Position numbers and translations under genes: made by a program. Source: Apostichopus californicus (taxonomy: Eukaryota > Echinodermata > Holothuroidea > Aspidochirotida > Stichopodidae). From it: a stretch of DNA of 22,859 nt. Of this stretch, positions 21,475 through 22,859 are shown piece by piece (the stretch's first letter is position 1; each line of letters opens with the position of its first letter). Below the pieces are notes generated by a model. That model had not been told where the DNA came from. It was given only the letters and a program-made list of their open reading frames with translations, and made no database searches. The stretch covers positions 1,889 to 24,747 of the forward strand of contig JAIPMN010027250.1 in assembly GCA_020650975.1 (NCBI GenBank). The letters are read 5' to 3'.

Positions 21475-22859
21475 AAATTTCTTTAGTTGTTGAGACTGTA
21501 ATGAACAAACCTGGATGATTAAATTTGATATATCCCATAAATTTCTTGTCCAGAAACTGTTCTTGTGCTGAACTCTAGGCTTACTGTTACAACCTGTCTC
21601 CAATGGTACAGTATCTCATCTACTGTACCTAATGTAACAAAAATGGGTAACAGTTAAGCGCCCTCTGTGACCCATTTTAAGGTCACTGACCACTTCCTGT
21701 ACCTGTCGGAACCTACCAGTTTAGAACTTGACAACTTAATGTATAATTCAGCAGAGTTTTACAAGTGGAAAGATCTTGCTAGCTTTTATCTGAGTTGTTT
21801 AGATCTGAAGTGAAGAGCCTGTGTCAGTTTTAATTCAGGACTATATAAAGGAAAACCCATTATGATTTCACTTCACTGCTCCATTAAAGCAACGTCATAT
21901 GATTTGGTTCACAATAAACCTTTACAAATATGATTAACAGTACTTAAGGTACACACGTACAGTCAGCACCCAAAATGTAAAATGCAAGTGCATATTGGAA
22001 AGGCCACTTGACTTTGTGGAGAGAGTTGATCATATTGAATATTTCAATTTACGCAGTTAACTAAAAAGGTTAAACAGGGACATGATGAAATATCCTTGGT
22101 GGAAGGAGGTAATACCTGTTCATACTTGTAACTAACAATTTTGATTGATCCTTTCATTCCATCGGTATATATTTTCGTCAGCTTTCCATATTTCCACTTT
22201 CAGTGTATCGTCCTTTGTTTTGCAGAAATTAAAGTTTCATAAGCGCTCTTTACATGAACTCAAAATTAACCACTTTTGACATGAAGGCAGGAGGTATCGC
22301 TGTGCACGCTGACCTTGACAGAAGGATGTCGTAATTTTCTACCGCAGCTTGCACGATGCTGACGGGATCAATCACACCTTATACAGTACTTTTCATAATT
22401 CATTACAGTACCATGCATGTATTATTTAATTACCGATTATTACCTTGGATTAGAGTATGCAGTCGGTCCGAGGCTTTAAGATGAGTACTGTACACTTGAT
22501 TGGAAGTTTGCCAATTTGCGTTTTACTTTCCCGGAATGTACAGTAATTACCGAATACATGGCAGTAACATCTGCGATAGTTTTAACCCAAAATTTAAGAG
22601 CAGATAAGGAAACTAAAACTTTGATGTTATCTTTTATGAAGGTGAGAGTTCACTCAGTTCAGGTAATCATCATGGCGTCAGGAATATAATAAAAGAATAG
22701 CAAAATTAAAAAGTTTACTAGCAATTAGGTTTTCCATTCTATTCCAAAAAGTACACTATTGCTATACAGGCAGAATTATCATTCAGTGACTTATCTAAAC
22801 TAGTCAGATTTAAATTTTGAGTTTTTGCATTATTAGTTAATGATTGCTGCAGGACCATA
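21475..22859 (+). other. Intron 2, right part; no gene confidently seen
   Basis: The stretch is AT-rich with several TACAGTA/TACTGTA words and one sequence sharing the ACCTGTCTC core (21591-21600). A CpG-richer patch at about 22290-22370 is open on the minus strand for about 40 codons, reading GVIDPVSIVQAAVEN near its start. I do not recognise it with confidence. No GAR-domain exon was found before the window ends. Confidence 0.5.

Noticed and set aside
1-22859. CRISPR arrays, bacterial operons, tRNA or rRNA genes
   Set aside because: No regular spacer-repeat array, ribosome-binding pattern, cloverleaf or rRNA-like block was seen; the splice signals and transposons are eukaryotic.

Overview
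The window looks like nuclear DNA from an animal, most likely a marine invertebrate. It is AT-rich, very sparse in genes, and has long introns and eukaryotic splice signals. It also carries hAT-type miniature transposons and a 5'-truncated CR1/L2-group LINE. An echinoderm or other invertebrate deuterostome would fit, but nothing here fixes the species; that placement is inference.

The only host protein-coding sequence I can support is one exon of a GAS2-like cytoskeletal linker gene on the + strand (exon from 11980, coding 12014-12901). It encodes a complete GAS2-type calponin-homology (CH) domain and a Ser/Pro/acidic then basic linker with an EB1-binding-like TSIP motif. It ends at a clean GTGAGT donor just before the expected microtubule-binding GAR domain. 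I could not find a GAR exon in the remaining ~9.96 kb, so the gene continues past the right edge. A plausible 5' untranslated exon ends at the GTAAGT donor at 2390. If that is right, intron 1 is about 9.6 kb and intron 2 is at least 9.96 kb.

Layout: 1-384, end of an older GC-rich repeat with a perfect 12-bp hairpin; 551-943, hAT MITE copy 1; about 1880-2389, candidate promoter and first exon; 2390-11979, intron 1 with a 26-bp minisatellite (3097-3224), G-tracts and a ~90-bp tandem duplication (7575-7757); 11980-12901, the GAS2L exon; 12902-22859, intron 2 with hAT MITE copy 2 (18160-18552), a CpG-dense possible regulatory block (about 19380-19660) and a LINE 3' fragment (about 20912-21474).

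The most unusual signal runs across features: the 7-mer TACAGTA or its complement TACTGTA occurs 63 times by hand count, against roughly 5 expected from base composition. It is on both strands and absent from 1-2719 and from 10518-13527, the interval holding the coding exon. No previously undescribed gene system is evident; the word enrichment, the SxIP-like motif placed between CH and GAR, and the overlapping upstream start codon are the observations most worth a second look.
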